NCBI RefSeq assembly: GCF_002095475.1
Contig: NZ_MLFR01000003.1
Span: forward strand, 186,001 to 250,000
Origin: Pantoea rwandensis
Lineage (GTDB): Bacteria; Pseudomonadota; Gammaproteobacteria; Enterobacterales; Enterobacteriaceae
Direction: 5' to 3'
DNA length: 64,000 nucleotides
The notes beneath the pieces were generated by a model, which was given only the letters and a program-made list of their open reading frames with translations, was not told where the DNA came from and ran no database searches. Positions within the stretch are counted from its first letter, which is position 1; each line of letters begins with the position of its first letter. A program made the translations under genes and the position numbers. Below, piece after piece: positions 8,695-17,512 of this stretch.

Positions 8695-10707
8695 TTGCGC
8701 GTTAGTCGCTCGTTAACGATAAAACAGATGGCAACGGTGTCCGCTGTGGCCATGGTGACCATCAGTATTTTTATCGTCATTCAACTTTTTCACTTTGTGC
8801 AGCAGCGCAGAATTGACTACGCCCAGCAGATGGAGAATATCGCGCACACGGTGCGTCAGCCGCTGTCAGAAGCGGTATTAAAAGGCGATATTCCGCAGGC
8901 TGAACACATCCTTAATACGCTGAAACCCGCGGGTATTTTGTCGCGTGCCGATGTGGTGTTGCCCAACGCGTTCCAGGCATTGCACGCGGACTTCGTGCCA
9001 GATAAGCCTGTCCCCCTTTTTGTGGCGCGTCTGTTTGAGTTACCGGTACAAATCACCTTACCGCTCTATTCTGTCGAGCGCACAGGCTTACCAAAGCCGA
9101 TTGCCTATCTGGTGCTGCAAGCCGATTCATCACGCGTCTATCAGTTTCTGCTGAGTACGCTCTCCACCATGATCACCACTTATTTGCTCTTGGCACTGAT
9201 TCTTTCAGTGGCGGTAAGCTGGTGCATCAACCGGCTGATTGTTCATCCTTTGCGCAACCTGTCGCGTGATTTGCTAGAGCTGCCACCGCAAGCCATTCTT
9301 ACGCACAAGCTCGATCTACCGCATAACCATCGGGATGATGAAATTGGCATGCTGATCCGCAGTTACAATCGCAATCAGCAGGTGCTGGAGTCGATTCACG
9401 ATGAAATGAGTCGCATGACCACCCATTTTGCGGTCACTGATTTGCCCAATCGGGCGCTCTTCCTGGCGCTACTGGACCAGCACATCAGCCACCGCCATAG
9501 TCACCAGTCTTGGGGCTTGATGGTGATTCGCATTGAAACCCTTCAGGAAGCCAACGGCGTACTGAGTGATGAACAGCGCGACACCCTGATGTTGACGCTG
9601 GTAGAGAAAATTCGCAGCACGGTTGACGACCATACGCTGCTGGCGCAAATGGGGACGAGTGACTTCGCACTGTTGATGAAACGCGCGCACAACCCGTTCC
9701 GGGCGATGCGGCTGGCGCGTAATTTGATGATTCGTATTAATCAGCCGGTGAATCTCCACCAGTTACAGCTGCGCCCCAATGCCAGTATTGGTCTGGCGTT
9801 ACATGACGACAGTTTGGTCAGTGCCAGCGAGCAGCTCGATCGTGCCACTTCCGCAATGATGTCAGCGCGTCATCAGGGCAAAAACCAGGTCCTGTTCTTT
9901 GACCCTGCCCTGACCGAACGGGCACAAAAACGTTTAACACAGGAGCACGATATCTTGCAGGGACTACAGGATGATCAGTTCGCGCTCTACCTTCAGCCGC
10001 AAATCAATATGGAAACCGGAGAATTGGCGGGTGCTGAAGCACTGCTGCGCATGCGGATGCCGGATGGCAGCTATGGGCTATCTGAAGAGTTTATTGCCAG
10101 CGCAGAAGAGATTGGTGTGATTTCAGCGATTGGGCGCTGGGTGTTTGAGGAAGCTTGCCGCATCCTTGCCGGGTGGCAGAAACAGGGCATCAATATCCCA
10201 CTCAGCGTCAACATCTCTGCTGTACAGCTGCGTGATGCCAGCATGGTCACACATTTACAAGGCTTGCTGGAGCGTCATCGTATTGCACCGGGTAACTTCG
10301 TGCTGGAGATAACAGAAACCGCGCAGATTGGTGATGCGGAACAGGCAATACAGTTGCTGCGCTCACTGCAGCAAACCGGTGTCGCTGTCGCCCTGGACGA
10401 TTTCGGTATGGGTTACTCAAATCTCAATTATCTGCATCAGTTTAAGGCGTTGCCGGTGAACAAACTGAAGATGGATCGCAGTTTTGTCGCTGCACTGCCT
10501 GACGACGACACCATGGTACGCATCGTGGCCGCGATTGCCGATATCATCCATCTTGATGTCATTGCCGAGGGTGTAGAGACCGAAGAGCAGCGTGATTGGC
10601 TACTGGCGCGTGGAATTACCATCGGCCAGGGGTACTTGTATGCAGAGGCTTTACCTTTACCTATCTTTAATCAACGCTGGCTCTCCCGTTGGTCACATCC
10701 TGAATAA
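8695..10707 (+). CDS. hmsP: HmsP-like GGDEF-EAL membrane phosphodiesterase (YhjK/PdeK)
   Basis: A 670-residue inner-membrane protein of the HmsP/YhjK family, expected to break down c-di-GMP. Start is TTG at 8695, preceded by GGGAGAGG. Membrane helices lie near residues 12-33 and 155-178 around a periplasmic sensor, followed by a HAMP-like linker. The GGDEF domain (about 240-405) is degenerate: the signature reads GTSDF at 320-324, so cyclase activity is unlikely. The EAL domain (about 420-665) is complete, with EAL at 448-450, EITETAQ, DDFGMGYSN, KMDRSF and IAEGVETEEQ. In E. coli the homologue sits between bcs and dctA, as here. Confidence 0.93.
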   Translation: MRVSRSLTIKQMATVSAVAMVTISIFIVIQLFHFVQQRRIDYAQQMENIAHTVRQPLSEAVLKGDIPQAEHILNTLKPAGILSRADVVLPNAFQALHADFVPDKPVPLFVARLFELPVQITLPLYSVERTGLPKPIAYLVLQADSSRVYQFLLSTLSTMITTYLLLALILSVAVSWCINRLIVHPLRNLSRDLLELPPQAILTHKLDLPHNHRDDEIGMLIRSYNRNQQVLESIHDEMSRMTTHFAVTDLPNRALFLALLDQHISHRHSHQSWGLMVIRIETLQEANGVLSDEQRDTLMLTLVEKIRSTVDDHTLLAQMGTSDFALLMKRAHNPFRAMRLARNLMIRINQPVNLHQLQLRPNASIGLALHDDSLVSASEQLDRATSAMMSARHQGKNQVLFFDPALTERAQKRLTQEHDILQGLQDDQFALYLQPQINMETGELAGAEALLRMRMPDGSYGLSEEFIASAEEIGVISAIGRWVFEEACRILAGWQKQGINIPLSVNISAVQLRDASMVTHLQGLLERHRIAPGNFVLEITETAQIGDAEQAIQLLRSLQQTGVAVALDDFGMGYSNLNYLHQFKALPVNKLKMDRSFVAALPDDDTMVRIVAAIADIIHLDVIAEGVETEEQRDWLLARGITIGQGYLYAEALPLPIFNQRWLSRWSHPE

Positions 10708-10937
10708 TCACCTGATTAATTGATTTTCCTTGTTAAATCGCCGTCAGACGGGGTGCTGAAGCGTTTCAGTTCATAGTTAGAGTTTTGTAACTTTTGTAAG
10801 GAATGTAAGGGTATATTAATCCTGTTAACGGGGTGTTATTTTCCCGCAATCGGTAAGGTTATACGCTTCCAGGCGGCTTGCCGCATGCGTTTTCCATAAT
10901 AACGACGGTGAATACCGTCTATACCTGGACACCTGTT

Positions 10938-12218
10938 ATGAAACTGTTCAAAAGCCTCTACTTCCAGGTGCTGGTTGCCATTGGCATCGGCGTCCTGTTA
11001 GGCCACTACTATCCTGAGTTAGGCGCGCAAATGAAGCCGCTTGGCGATGGCTTCGTTAAGCTGATCAAGATGATCATCGCCCCCGTGATTTTCTGTACGG
11101 TGGTGACCGGTATTGCCGGCATGGAGAGCATGAAAGCAGTTGGACGTACGGGCGCTGTCGCGCTGCTCTATTTTGAAATTGTCAGCACCATCGCGCTGAT
11201 TATCGGTCTGGTAGTGGTTAACGTGGTGCAGCCAGGTGCGGGCATGAACGTCGATCCGGCCACCCTCGATGCCAAAGCCGTGGCGATTTACGCCCAGCAA
11301 GCGCAGGATCAGGGCGTTATTGCCTTCTTGCTCGACATCATTCCGAGCAGCGTGATTGGTGCCTTTGCCAGTGGCAACATCCTGCAGGTGCTGCTGTTCG
11401 CCATCCTGTTTGGTTTCGCCCTGCACCGCCTGGGTAACGCCGGTACCGTGATGTTTAACGTCATTGAGAGCTTCTCGAAAGTGATCTTCGGCGTGATCAA
11501 CATGATTATGCGCCTTGCGCCTATCGGTGCCTTCGGTGCGATGGCCTTCACCATCGGTAAATACGGTGTCGGTTCGTTGGTGCAGTTGGGTCAGCTGATT
11601 ATCTGCTTCTACATCACCTGTGTGCTGTTTGTGGTCGTGGTGCTCGGTTTGATTGCGCGCTGGGCCGGTTTCAACATCTTCAAGTTTGTCGCATACATTA
11701 AAGAAGAGCTGTTGATCGTGCTGGGGACTTCTTCATCTGAATCTGCGCTGCCGCGCATGCTGGATAAAATGGAGAAGTTAGGTTGTAAGAAATCGGTGGT
11801 GGGTTTGGTTATCCCAACAGGCTACTCCTTTAACCTTGATGGCACCTCAATCTACCTGACCATGGCGGCGGTGTTTATTGCTCAGGCAACCAACGCTCAT
11901 ATGGATATCTTCCATCAGATCACCTTGCTAGTGGTGCTGCTGCTCTCCTCTAAAGGTGCAGCAGGGGTAACGGGCAGTGGCTTTATCGTGCTGGCGGCAA
12001 CCTTATCTGCGGTAGGTCATCTGCCGGTTGCCGGTCTGGCGTTGATTCTCGGTATTGACCGCTTTATGTCCGAAGCACGTGCACTGACTAACCTGGTCGG
12101 TAACGGAGTGGCGACAGTGGTGGTGGCGAAGTGGGTGGGGCAGCTGGATGAAAAGCAGATGAAAGCGACGCTTTCTTCAGCGAAAAAGGTGAATAACGCC
12201 TCACAAACCAGCGTCTGA
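10938..12218 (+). CDS. dctA: DctA, C4-dicarboxylate:cation symporter
   Basis: Inner-membrane carrier of the DAACS family that imports succinate, fumarate, malate and aspartate aerobically. I start at ATG 10938 ([11 protein letters not shown], 426 residues); an upstream in-frame extension to 10878 lacks family similarity. Near-identity to E. coli DctA is visible along the length, including [18 protein letters not shown], the serine-rich re-entrant loop [13 protein letters not shown] and the second hairpin with [10 protein letters not shown]. The gene is flanked by hmsP and yhjJ as in E. coli and is followed by a strong hairpin at 12246. Confidence 0.97.
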   Translation: MKLFKSLYFQVLVAIGIGVLLGHYYPELGAQMKPLGDGFVKLIKMIIAPVIFCTVVTGIAGMESMKAVGRTGAVALLYFEIVSTIALIIGLVVVNVVQPGAGMNVDPATLDAKAVAIYAQQAQDQGVIAFLLDIIPSSVIGAFASGNILQVLLFAILFGFALHRLGNAGTVMFNVIESFSKVIFGVINMIMRLAPIGAFGAMAFTIGKYGVGSLVQLGQLIICFYITCVLFVVVVLGLIARWAGFNIFKFVAYIKEELLIVLGTSSSESALPRMLDKMEKLGCKKSVVGLVIPTGYSFNLDGTSIYLTMAAVFIAQATNAHMDIFHQITLLVVLLLSSKGAAGVTGSGFIVLAATLSAVGHLPVAGLALILGIDRFMSEARALTNLVGNGVATVVVAKWVGQLDEKQMKATLSSAKKVNNASQTSV

Positions 12219-12245
12219 TCGTCTATTTACGCTAATTTCCCAAGA

Positions 12246-12280
12246 AATGCCCGCTGTCACTTGCCCTGACAGCGGGCATT
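12246..12280 (+). terminator. Hairpin terminator after dctA
   Basis: A perfect 14-base-pair stem (12246-12259 with 12267-12280, arm AATGCCCGCTGTCA) closes a 7-base loop 27 bases after the dctA stop. The downstream bases are A/T-rich (TGCATAATAA) but not a clean T-tract, so it may act as a transcript-end stabiliser as well as a terminator. Confidence 0.7.
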
Positions 12281-12463
12281 TGCATAATAAACCCCATTGA
12301 TTTTTTTCCCGATTTTTTACCTCGTTGCGCGACATCCTGACCATCCTGTGGTCAAAGAGTCTGTTCTTCAATAAACGTGGCGGCAAACTGCCGCGTCGGT
12401 CATCTCAGAGGTGACCGCACATGTCGCGATAACGAGCGTTGATCTGTTTGAGTAGGGGTTCAC

Positions 12464-13978
12464 ATGCAGGGCACCAGAATTCGGCTTTTGGTTGGCGGAT
12501 TGATCCTTGCGGCATCCGGCTTCGGCGTACACGCCGAAACACTCCAGCCCGATCCCGCGTGGCAGGAAGGCAAACTGGACAATGGTTTTAGCTGGCAGCT
12601 ACTGACCACGCCACAGCGTCCAAGCGATCGCATTGAGTTGCGTTTAATTGTTAACACCGGTTCGCTGGTGGAGAGCGCGCAGCAAACTGGCTTTAGCCAC
12701 CTAATACCCCGTCTGGCGATGGTGCATAACGCCACGCTGGATACCAATCAGCAGCGTGCACTCTGGCAGCAGGCCATGGATCCGCAGCGTCCTCTGCCAC
12801 CGGCTATCTCGTCGTATGATTACACGCAATATAATCTGAGCCTGCCTAATAACCGTCCTGAGTTGCTGAAAGAAGCCTTGAGCTGGCTGGCAGCAACGGC
12901 AGGTAAAATGAGCATCAATGAGCAGGTGGTCTCCACCGCGCTCAGCGCATCCGACCCTATCGCGACTTGGCCATCCAACACTCAAGACGTGTGGTGGCGT
13001 TATCGCCTGAAAGGCTCAGCTATGCTGGCGCACGACCCAGGTGAACAGCCGCGTGCACCGGTGGATATCGCCCAACTCAGTAGCTTCTATCAGCAGTGGT
13101 ATACGCCTGATGGGATGACGTTGTATGTGGTGGGGAATGTCGATAGCCGCAGTATCGCGGAACAAATCAATAAAACGTTCTCACCGTTGAAAGGTAAACG
13201 CGTCGCGCCGGCTGCACTGCCAACCTTGTCACCTTTGCCGCATCAAGCGGTCAATCTGGTGAATGGGGGGATGAATCAAGATCGCCTGTCATTGGTATGG
13301 GATACGCCATGGCAGCCCATTCGTGACTCACAAAATCTTCAGCATTACTGGCAGAGCGATCTGGCGCGTGAAGCGCTGTTCTGGCATGTGCAGCGCGCCC
13401 TTGCTGACAGTAAAGCGCAGAACGTCCAGGTGGGCTTTGACTGCCGCGTGCTCTATCAGCGTGCCCAGTGTTCCATCAACATGGACAGCCCAAATGCCTC
13501 GCTGCCTCAGAATATGAATCAGGTGGCGAAAGAGCTGGCAGCGGTGCGTGATAAAGGTTTGCCGCAGGATGAGTTCGATGCGTTGATGGCGCAGAAGCTA
13601 TTAGAGCTGAATAAGTTGTTTGCCACCTACGCACGCACTGACACGGATATCTTGATGGGCCAGCGTTTACGCTCGCAGCAAAACGCGGTAGTGGATATCG
13701 CCCCGGAGCAATATCAGAAACTGCGTCAGGCGTTTCTTGGCGAGCTGACGCGTGAGCAGCTTAATCAGGAGCTGCGTCAGCAATTATCGCAGGAGCTGAC
13801 CATGGTGCTGATTCAGCCGCAGGGTGAAGCCGAAACCAACGTGAAGATGTTGCAAGAAGGCTGGGACAAGGTGATGAAGGTGCCAGATGCGCCTGCCGCT
13901 CCAGCAGCCACCGATGATGCCGCGAAAACGGATGGCAGCGCCAGCGCCCCAGCGGAGCAGGCCCCTCCTTCTTCCTGA
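12464..13978 (+). CDS. yhjJ: YhjJ, periplasmic M16-family peptidase homologue without the zinc motif
   Basis: A 504-residue exported protein of the pitrilysin/insulinase (M16) family, function unknown. The signal peptide is residues 1-24 (cleavage GVHA/ET). The fold-typical LDNGFSWQLLTTPQRPSDRIELRLIVNTGSL is present. The HxxEH zinc motif that should follow is replaced by SHLIPR, as in E. coli YhjJ, so proteolysis is unlikely. The C-terminus is an Ala/Pro-rich tail of low complexity. It lies between dctA and kdgK in E. coli; here an esterase gene intervenes before kdgK. Confidence 0.88.
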   Translation: MQGTRIRLLVGGLILAASGFGVHAETLQPDPAWQEGKLDNGFSWQLLTTPQRPSDRIELRLIVNTGSLVESAQQTGFSHLIPRLAMVHNATLDTNQQRALWQQAMDPQRPLPPAISSYDYTQYNLSLPNNRPELLKEALSWLAATAGKMSINEQVVSTALSASDPIATWPSNTQDVWWRYRLKGSAMLAHDPGEQPRAPVDIAQLSSFYQQWYTPDGMTLYVVGNVDSRSIAEQINKTFSPLKGKRVAPAALPTLSPLPHQAVNLVNGGMNQDRLSLVWDTPWQPIRDSQNLQHYWQSDLAREALFWHVQRALADSKAQNVQVGFDCRVLYQRAQCSINMDSPNASLPQNMNQVAKELAAVRDKGLPQDEFDALMAQKLLELNKLFATYARTDTDILMGQRLRSQQNAVVDIAPEQYQKLRQAFLGELTREQLNQELRQQLSQELTMVLIQPQGEAETNVKMLQEGWDKVMKVPDAPAAPAATDDAAKTDGSASAPAEQAPPSS

Positions 13979-14053
13979 AGTCTGTGGATCGTCGCGAGCG
14001 TCTTGCGCGCCAGCCTTTGTGGGGCGCGCAAGGACCGCGTCTGCAATATGACT

Positions 14054-14125
14054 TAGCGGTGCGATTTATCGCGCACTCCTGGAGCGATGACGTCGCGGAC
14101 CGGCGCGCAATAAGTTGCACCGCTA
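14054..14125. repeat. GTAGCGG-type intergenic palindrome, copy 2 (long-loop form)
   Basis: Arms TAGCGGTGC (14054-14062) and GCACCGCTA (14117-14125) bound a 72-base element between the converging yhjJ and esterase genes. Next to the arms are GATTTATCGCGC and GCGCGCAATAAG, so the outer stem extends imperfectly. The middle (about 30 bases) differs from copy 1. It could serve as a two-way 3'-end structure. Confidence 0.7.
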
Positions 14126-14141
14126 CGATTACATCACCTTT

Positions 14142-15014
14142 CTACGTCTTTGCTCGCAGCCACTCGGTGACCAGCATCGGCCAACTGGCGAGTGGTAAAT
14201 CCGCCACGCCACGAATGCCAAATCCGTGGCCACCTTTCTGGTAGAAGTGAATTTCAACTGGCACCTTGTGTTCACGTAAAGCACTGAAAAACACCATGCT
14301 GTTATTCACGGACACAGCCTCATCATCGCTGGCATGAATCAGCAGCGTAGGGGGTGTTTGCCCATTCACGCGCGTTTCTAGCGAGTAAGCATCAATGATC
14401 TTCTGATCTGGCCATGCGCCCAGCAGGCGGGTACGTGAGCTTTCGTGCGCCAAACCATCCCGCATACTGATCACGGGATAGAGCAGGACCATTGCATCCG
14501 GTCGCGGTGAGAAGTTGTCAGCATGGTCCTGAACCGGGTAGATTTTTTCGCCAAAGCGGGTGCCGAGGCTGGCAGCCACGTGGCCACCCGCGGAGAAGCC
14601 CATCATCACGATGTATTTACCGTTCATGCCGCGCTGAGCCCGTTCACGCAGCACGCGCACCGCGCGCTGTGCATCTGCCAGTGGCGCATCGGGTCCTTCG
14701 TGATGGCCATCGTAGGGTAAGCGATAGGTCATTACGGCCAGCGTGTAACCCATGGACGTAAAGAATGTGGACAGTGCACTGCCCTCGCGGTCAATCAGAA
14801 CGCGTTGATAACCGCCACCGGGAGCAACCAGCAGCGTAATGCCGTTTGAGGTTTCAGGATGCCAAATCGCCATCTCAGGGCAGCGCACGCCGGTGGCTGC
14901 GCGGTCATAAGGCTCGTACTCTTTGGCGAGATCGACGATCTGTGGTTGAGCGCGCGAATCACTCGCGCCTGGCGCATCACCGTGCGGCCAGATATTGATG
15001 ATTTCTGTGTGCAT
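14142..15014 (-). CDS. Alpha/beta-hydrolase, BD-FAE/acetyl-esterase type
   Basis: A 290-residue cytoplasmic alpha/beta-hydrolase (no signal peptide seen) resembling the esterase/lipase group that includes acetyl-xylan and BD-FAE enzymes. The catalytic set is readable: oxyanion loop APGGGY near residue 64, nucleophile Ser141 in GFSAGGH, Asp230 or Asp231 in HASDDE, and His263 in KGGHGF. The substrate is unknown; a deacetylase acting on a plant-derived sugar is a guess from family and from the neighbouring kdgK. It is absent from this position in E. coli, where yhjJ and kdgK are adjacent. It is transcribed alone, with AT-rich DNA upstream. Confidence 0.8.
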   Translation of the reverse strand: MHTEIINIWPHGDAPGASDSRAQPQIVDLAKEYEPYDRAATGVRCPEMAIWHPETSNGITLLVAPGGGYQRVLIDREGSALSTFFTSMGYTLAVMTYRLPYDGHHEGPDAPLADAQRAVRVLRERAQRGMNGKYIVMMGFSAGGHVAASLGTRFGEKIYPVQDHADNFSPRPDAMVLLYPVISMRDGLAHESSRTRLLGAWPDQKIIDAYSLETRVNGQTPPTLLIHASDDEAVSVNNSMVFFSALREHKVPVEIHFYQKGGHGFGIRGVADLPLASWPMLVTEWLRAKT

Positions 15015-15453
15015 AAATCAGTCCTGAGCGAGTCATGTTGTCGTTTTTTTTGTTCGCGGCCGGTGTCACAGCATCCTGCTGTTATTGATTAAAACATGGT
15101 CTGTTTTTGCCCTGGCGTCCAGCCGAAAACCGCCAATTTCGCGAGTTTAAGACTATGCCTGGCGGCGGGTTAAGTTGTCGTAATTGATTGAATTTAAATT
15201 GGTGTTATTAATAATGTTGAAGTGAAAGAGGCGAATTGTATCCGGAGAGGCATCACTGGCGATGTTGATGAAAATTAGCAGTGAAATATGCGTGATTAAC
15301 GCAAATTTTTCTCCTCATTCATTAAGGCGCAATAATGTTTTTATTGTTTATGGCAGAGAGTTTGGTAGCAACACGATTTATGGTGCGCATCTGAAGCGGC
15401 AGTGCCACGGACAGATGCGCAAACCATTGCATCGCGACTTTTCAGTGCGGTAT
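15015..15453. other. AT-rich gap of 439 bases with no credible gene
   Basis: The stretch between the esterase start and the kdgK stop is richer in A/T than its surroundings, especially 15170-15350. I find no reading frame with a good start site or family resemblance; a 67-codon rightward frame at 15262 runs into kdgK antisense and looks accidental. It presumably holds the esterase promoter (right end of the minus-strand gene) and the kdgK 3' end. The only clear structure is the hairpin at 15384-15421. Confidence 0.6.
15384..15421. terminator. Hairpin downstream of kdgK
   Basis: Perfect 10-base arms TGCGCATCTG (15384-15393) and CAGATGCGCA (15412-15421) enclose an 18-base loop that itself can pair (GGC-AGT-GCC). 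It lies 33 bases past the kdgK stop. No T-tract follows on either strand, so it is more likely a 3'-end stabiliser than an efficient intrinsic terminator. Confidence 0.4.
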
Positions 15454-16392
15454 TTACTTCAATAGCGGCATTGCTGCCAATGGAATAATTGCACCGCGGT
15501 GCTGGATTACCGTACTGGCCGTCAGATGACCGCGTGCGGCGGCATCTTCTGCACTGCCACCGGCCAAACGCACAGCCAGATAGCCGGCGCTGAAAGAATC
15601 ACCCGCGGCAGTCGTATCAATCACTTTCTCTTTCGGCAGCTTAACCGCAGCGACTTCACGTAGTGGCTCATCGCCAATCGCCACCAGGCAGGAATCTGCG
15701 CCGCGCTTGATGGCAATCTCCTGCACGCCGGCTTCACGGGTGCGGGCAATGACGGCTTCCAGTGGCTGCTCGCCCCACAACAGATGTTCATCATCCAGCG
15801 TCAGGAATGCCATGTCGGTGTGACGCAGCATCTCGGCATAGGCTTGCTGTGCGCTGGCTTTGTCAGCCCACAGGCGCGGACGATAATTGTTGTCGAAAAT
15901 CACTTTCCCGCCGTTTTGACGACAGGCGCTGAGCAGCGTCATCAGCTTCTCGCGGCTGTCAGTCGGCAGAATCGCCAGGCTGATGCCACTCAGATAGAGA
16001 TAATCGTACTGAGCCAGCTGTGCGCAGATCGCATCGGATTCCGGGCTGTCCAGCCAGAAACGTGCCGCAGCGTCATTACGCCAGTACCAGAACGTGCGTT
16101 CGCCGTGATCGTCAGTTTCAATGAAGTACAGGCCTGGCATCTTATTATCGAGACGCTGAATCAGCTGGGTTTGTACTTGCTCCTGTTGCCAGGCTGCGAT
16201 CATCTGGTCACTGAAGCTGTCGGTGCCCAGTGCGGTGACATAGTTTACCTGAAGCTGCTGGCTATCTGACTGACGTGCCAGATAGACCGCCGTGTTCAGC
16301 GTATCACCGCCAAAACCGCGTTTGATGTTCTCGCCTTTTTCGGACAACTCAATCATGCATTCGCCAATAATGGCGATGTTCTTCTGCGTCAT
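15454..16392 (-). CDS. kdgK: KdgK, 2-keto-3-deoxygluconate kinase
   Basis: PfkB-family sugar kinase that phosphorylates 2-dehydro-3-deoxygluconate with ATP, the step before KDPG aldolase in hexuronate and pectin breakdown. I start at ATG 16392 (MTQKNIAIIGECMIEL, 312 residues, against 309 in E. coli); a longer frame to 16452 runs into the operator region. PfkB motifs are present: the N-terminal GGDTLNTAVYLARQ and the C-terminal DTTAAGDSFSAGYLA with the catalytic Asp. A perfect KdgR operator lies upstream at 16459. It is divergent from pdeH, as in E. coli. Confidence 0.95.
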   Translation of the reverse strand: MTQKNIAIIGECMIELSEKGENIKRGFGGDTLNTAVYLARQSDSQQLQVNYVTALGTDSFSDQMIAAWQQEQVQTQLIQRLDNKMPGLYFIETDDHGERTFWYWRNDAAARFWLDSPESDAICAQLAQYDYLYLSGISLAILPTDSREKLMTLLSACRQNGGKVIFDNNYRPRLWADKASAQQAYAEMLRHTDMAFLTLDDEHLLWGEQPLEAVIARTREAGVQEIAIKRGADSCLVAIGDEPLREVAAVKLPKEKVIDTTAAGDSFSAGYLAVRLAGGSAEDAAARGHLTASTVIQHRGAIIPLAAMPLLK

Positions 16393-16458
16393 GGTCTTCG
16401 GCCTGTAGTGAATTCTGCCCACGAGTCTCGCGTCTGGTATGGCAGCTGTCAATGGTTT

Positions 16459-16475
16459 TTAAAACGACGTTTTAA
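16459..16475. promoter_or_regulatory. KdgR operator upstream of kdgK
   Basis: A perfect 17-base palindrome, TTAAAACG-A-CGTTTTAA, centred at 16467 and 67 bases upstream of the kdgK start. It matches every position of the KdgR consensus core TRAAAYRNYRTTTYA. KdgR is the enterobacterial repressor of pectin and ketodeoxygluconate catabolism, so kdgK is expected to be induced by KDG. The match is seen; binding is inferred. Confidence 0.82.
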
Positions 16476-16598
16476 TTTAGCTTAAGGGGCGAGTTGGCCA
16501 CGTCAATGACGATTTAGCGGTCAAAGCGTCGTTTGTTTTGCCGATTAAGCCTGAAACGCGCTGATACACTCAACTGCTCGTGTGGCTGCTGAGACCAA

Positions 16599-16625
16599 TA
16601 AAGTTATCCCGTTAATAGCCGATAC
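16599..16625 (+). promoter_or_regulatory. Sigma-28 (FliA) promoter of pdeH
   Basis: TAAA at 16599-16602, then exactly 15 bases, then GCCGATAC from 16618. This is the FliA consensus TAAA-N15-GCCGATAA with only the last base off. It lies about 50 bases upstream of the pdeH start. E. coli yhjH/pdeH is likewise a class 3 flagellar gene, so this element supports both the gene call and a motile host. Confidence 0.88.
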
Positions 16626-16676
16626 TTGCCGCTGGGATGCTATTTGCAGGCACCCACCACCAACCAGGAAAAAACC

Positions 16677-17450
16677 ATGGTGATGAATAATTTAAGTCAT
16701 CGGCTGCCTTTTTCAATTGAACTGGAGCAACAACAGGAAACGCGTCTCTTCTGGCAGCAGTGCCAACGATTCTATACTTTCCAGCCGATCTACCAGGTCT
16801 CCGGCCGTTTACTGGCTATTGAATTACTGACTGCGGTGGCCCATCCATCCGCACCAGAAAAAAGGTTGTCGCCCGAAACCTATTTTGAGGCGCTGAATAT
16901 CGCGCAGCGTCTCGACGTCGTTGAAGAGCAGCTTGAACTGCTTTTACAGTGGTCGCATTTCTTTACTCAGCGTCAGCTGGTGGCCTCGGTCAATATTGAT
17001 GGCCCTACGCTCATGGCGATACAGCAGCATGCGGAGATCCGTCAGCTCATCACCCAACTGCCTTGGGTGCGCTTCGAACTGACGGAACATCATGCGCTGC
17101 CGCAAGAAGAGATGGTAGCGAAGATGCCAGAACTGGGTCCGTTATGGCTGGATGATTTTGGCTCCGGCATGGCGAATTTCTCTGCGCTGACTGAACTCCG
17201 TTACGACTACATTAAGCTGTCACGCGAGCTATTTATGCTGCTGCGTTCCACCGATGAAGGCCGTTCACTGTTTTCTATGCTACTGGCCTTAATTAACCGT
17301 TATTGCAACGGCGTGATCGTGGAAGGAGTGGAAACGGAAGAGGAGTGGCAACAGGTGTGTAACTCACCCGCGATGGCCGCACAAGGCTATTTCTTCTCTC
17401 GTCCGGTGCCCTTCAGTGAGTTGGAATCCATGGCACTTGAGCTTCCCTGA
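16677..17450 (+). CDS. pdeH: PdeH, c-di-GMP phosphodiesterase (EAL-only, YhjH)
   Basis: A 257-residue cytoplasmic EAL-domain protein that hydrolyses c-di-GMP; in E. coli it is the main enzyme keeping c-di-GMP low so that YcgR does not brake the flagellar motor. I start at ATG 16677 because AGGA at 16666-16669 is well spaced; a frame back to 16626 would overlap the promoter. The EAL signature is ELL (AIELLTAV), as in E. coli PdeH. Other catalytic segments are SVNIDGPTL, RFELTEH, LDDFGSGMANFS, DYIKL and VEGVETEEEW. Expression is expected from the sigma-28 promoter just upstream. Confidence 0.95.
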   Translation: MVMNNLSHRLPFSIELEQQQETRLFWQQCQRFYTFQPIYQVSGRLLAIELLTAVAHPSAPEKRLSPETYFEALNIAQRLDVVEEQLELLLQWSHFFTQRQLVASVNIDGPTLMAIQQHAEIRQLITQLPWVRFELTEHHALPQEEMVAKMPELGPLWLDDFGSGMANFSALTELRYDYIKLSRELFMLLRSTDEGRSLFSMLLALINRYCNGVIVEGVETEEEWQQVCNSPAMAAQGYFFSRPVPFSELESMALELP

Positions 17451-17512
17451 CCCCGTTCCCCTACGTCTCGACTACAGTTAATTGAGACGTGGAACGGCAA
17501 GGAGGAAGCATA

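Noticed and set aside
15262-15465. 67-codon frame in the AT-rich gap
   Set aside because: No family match and it runs into the antisense of kdgK; no good ribosome site.
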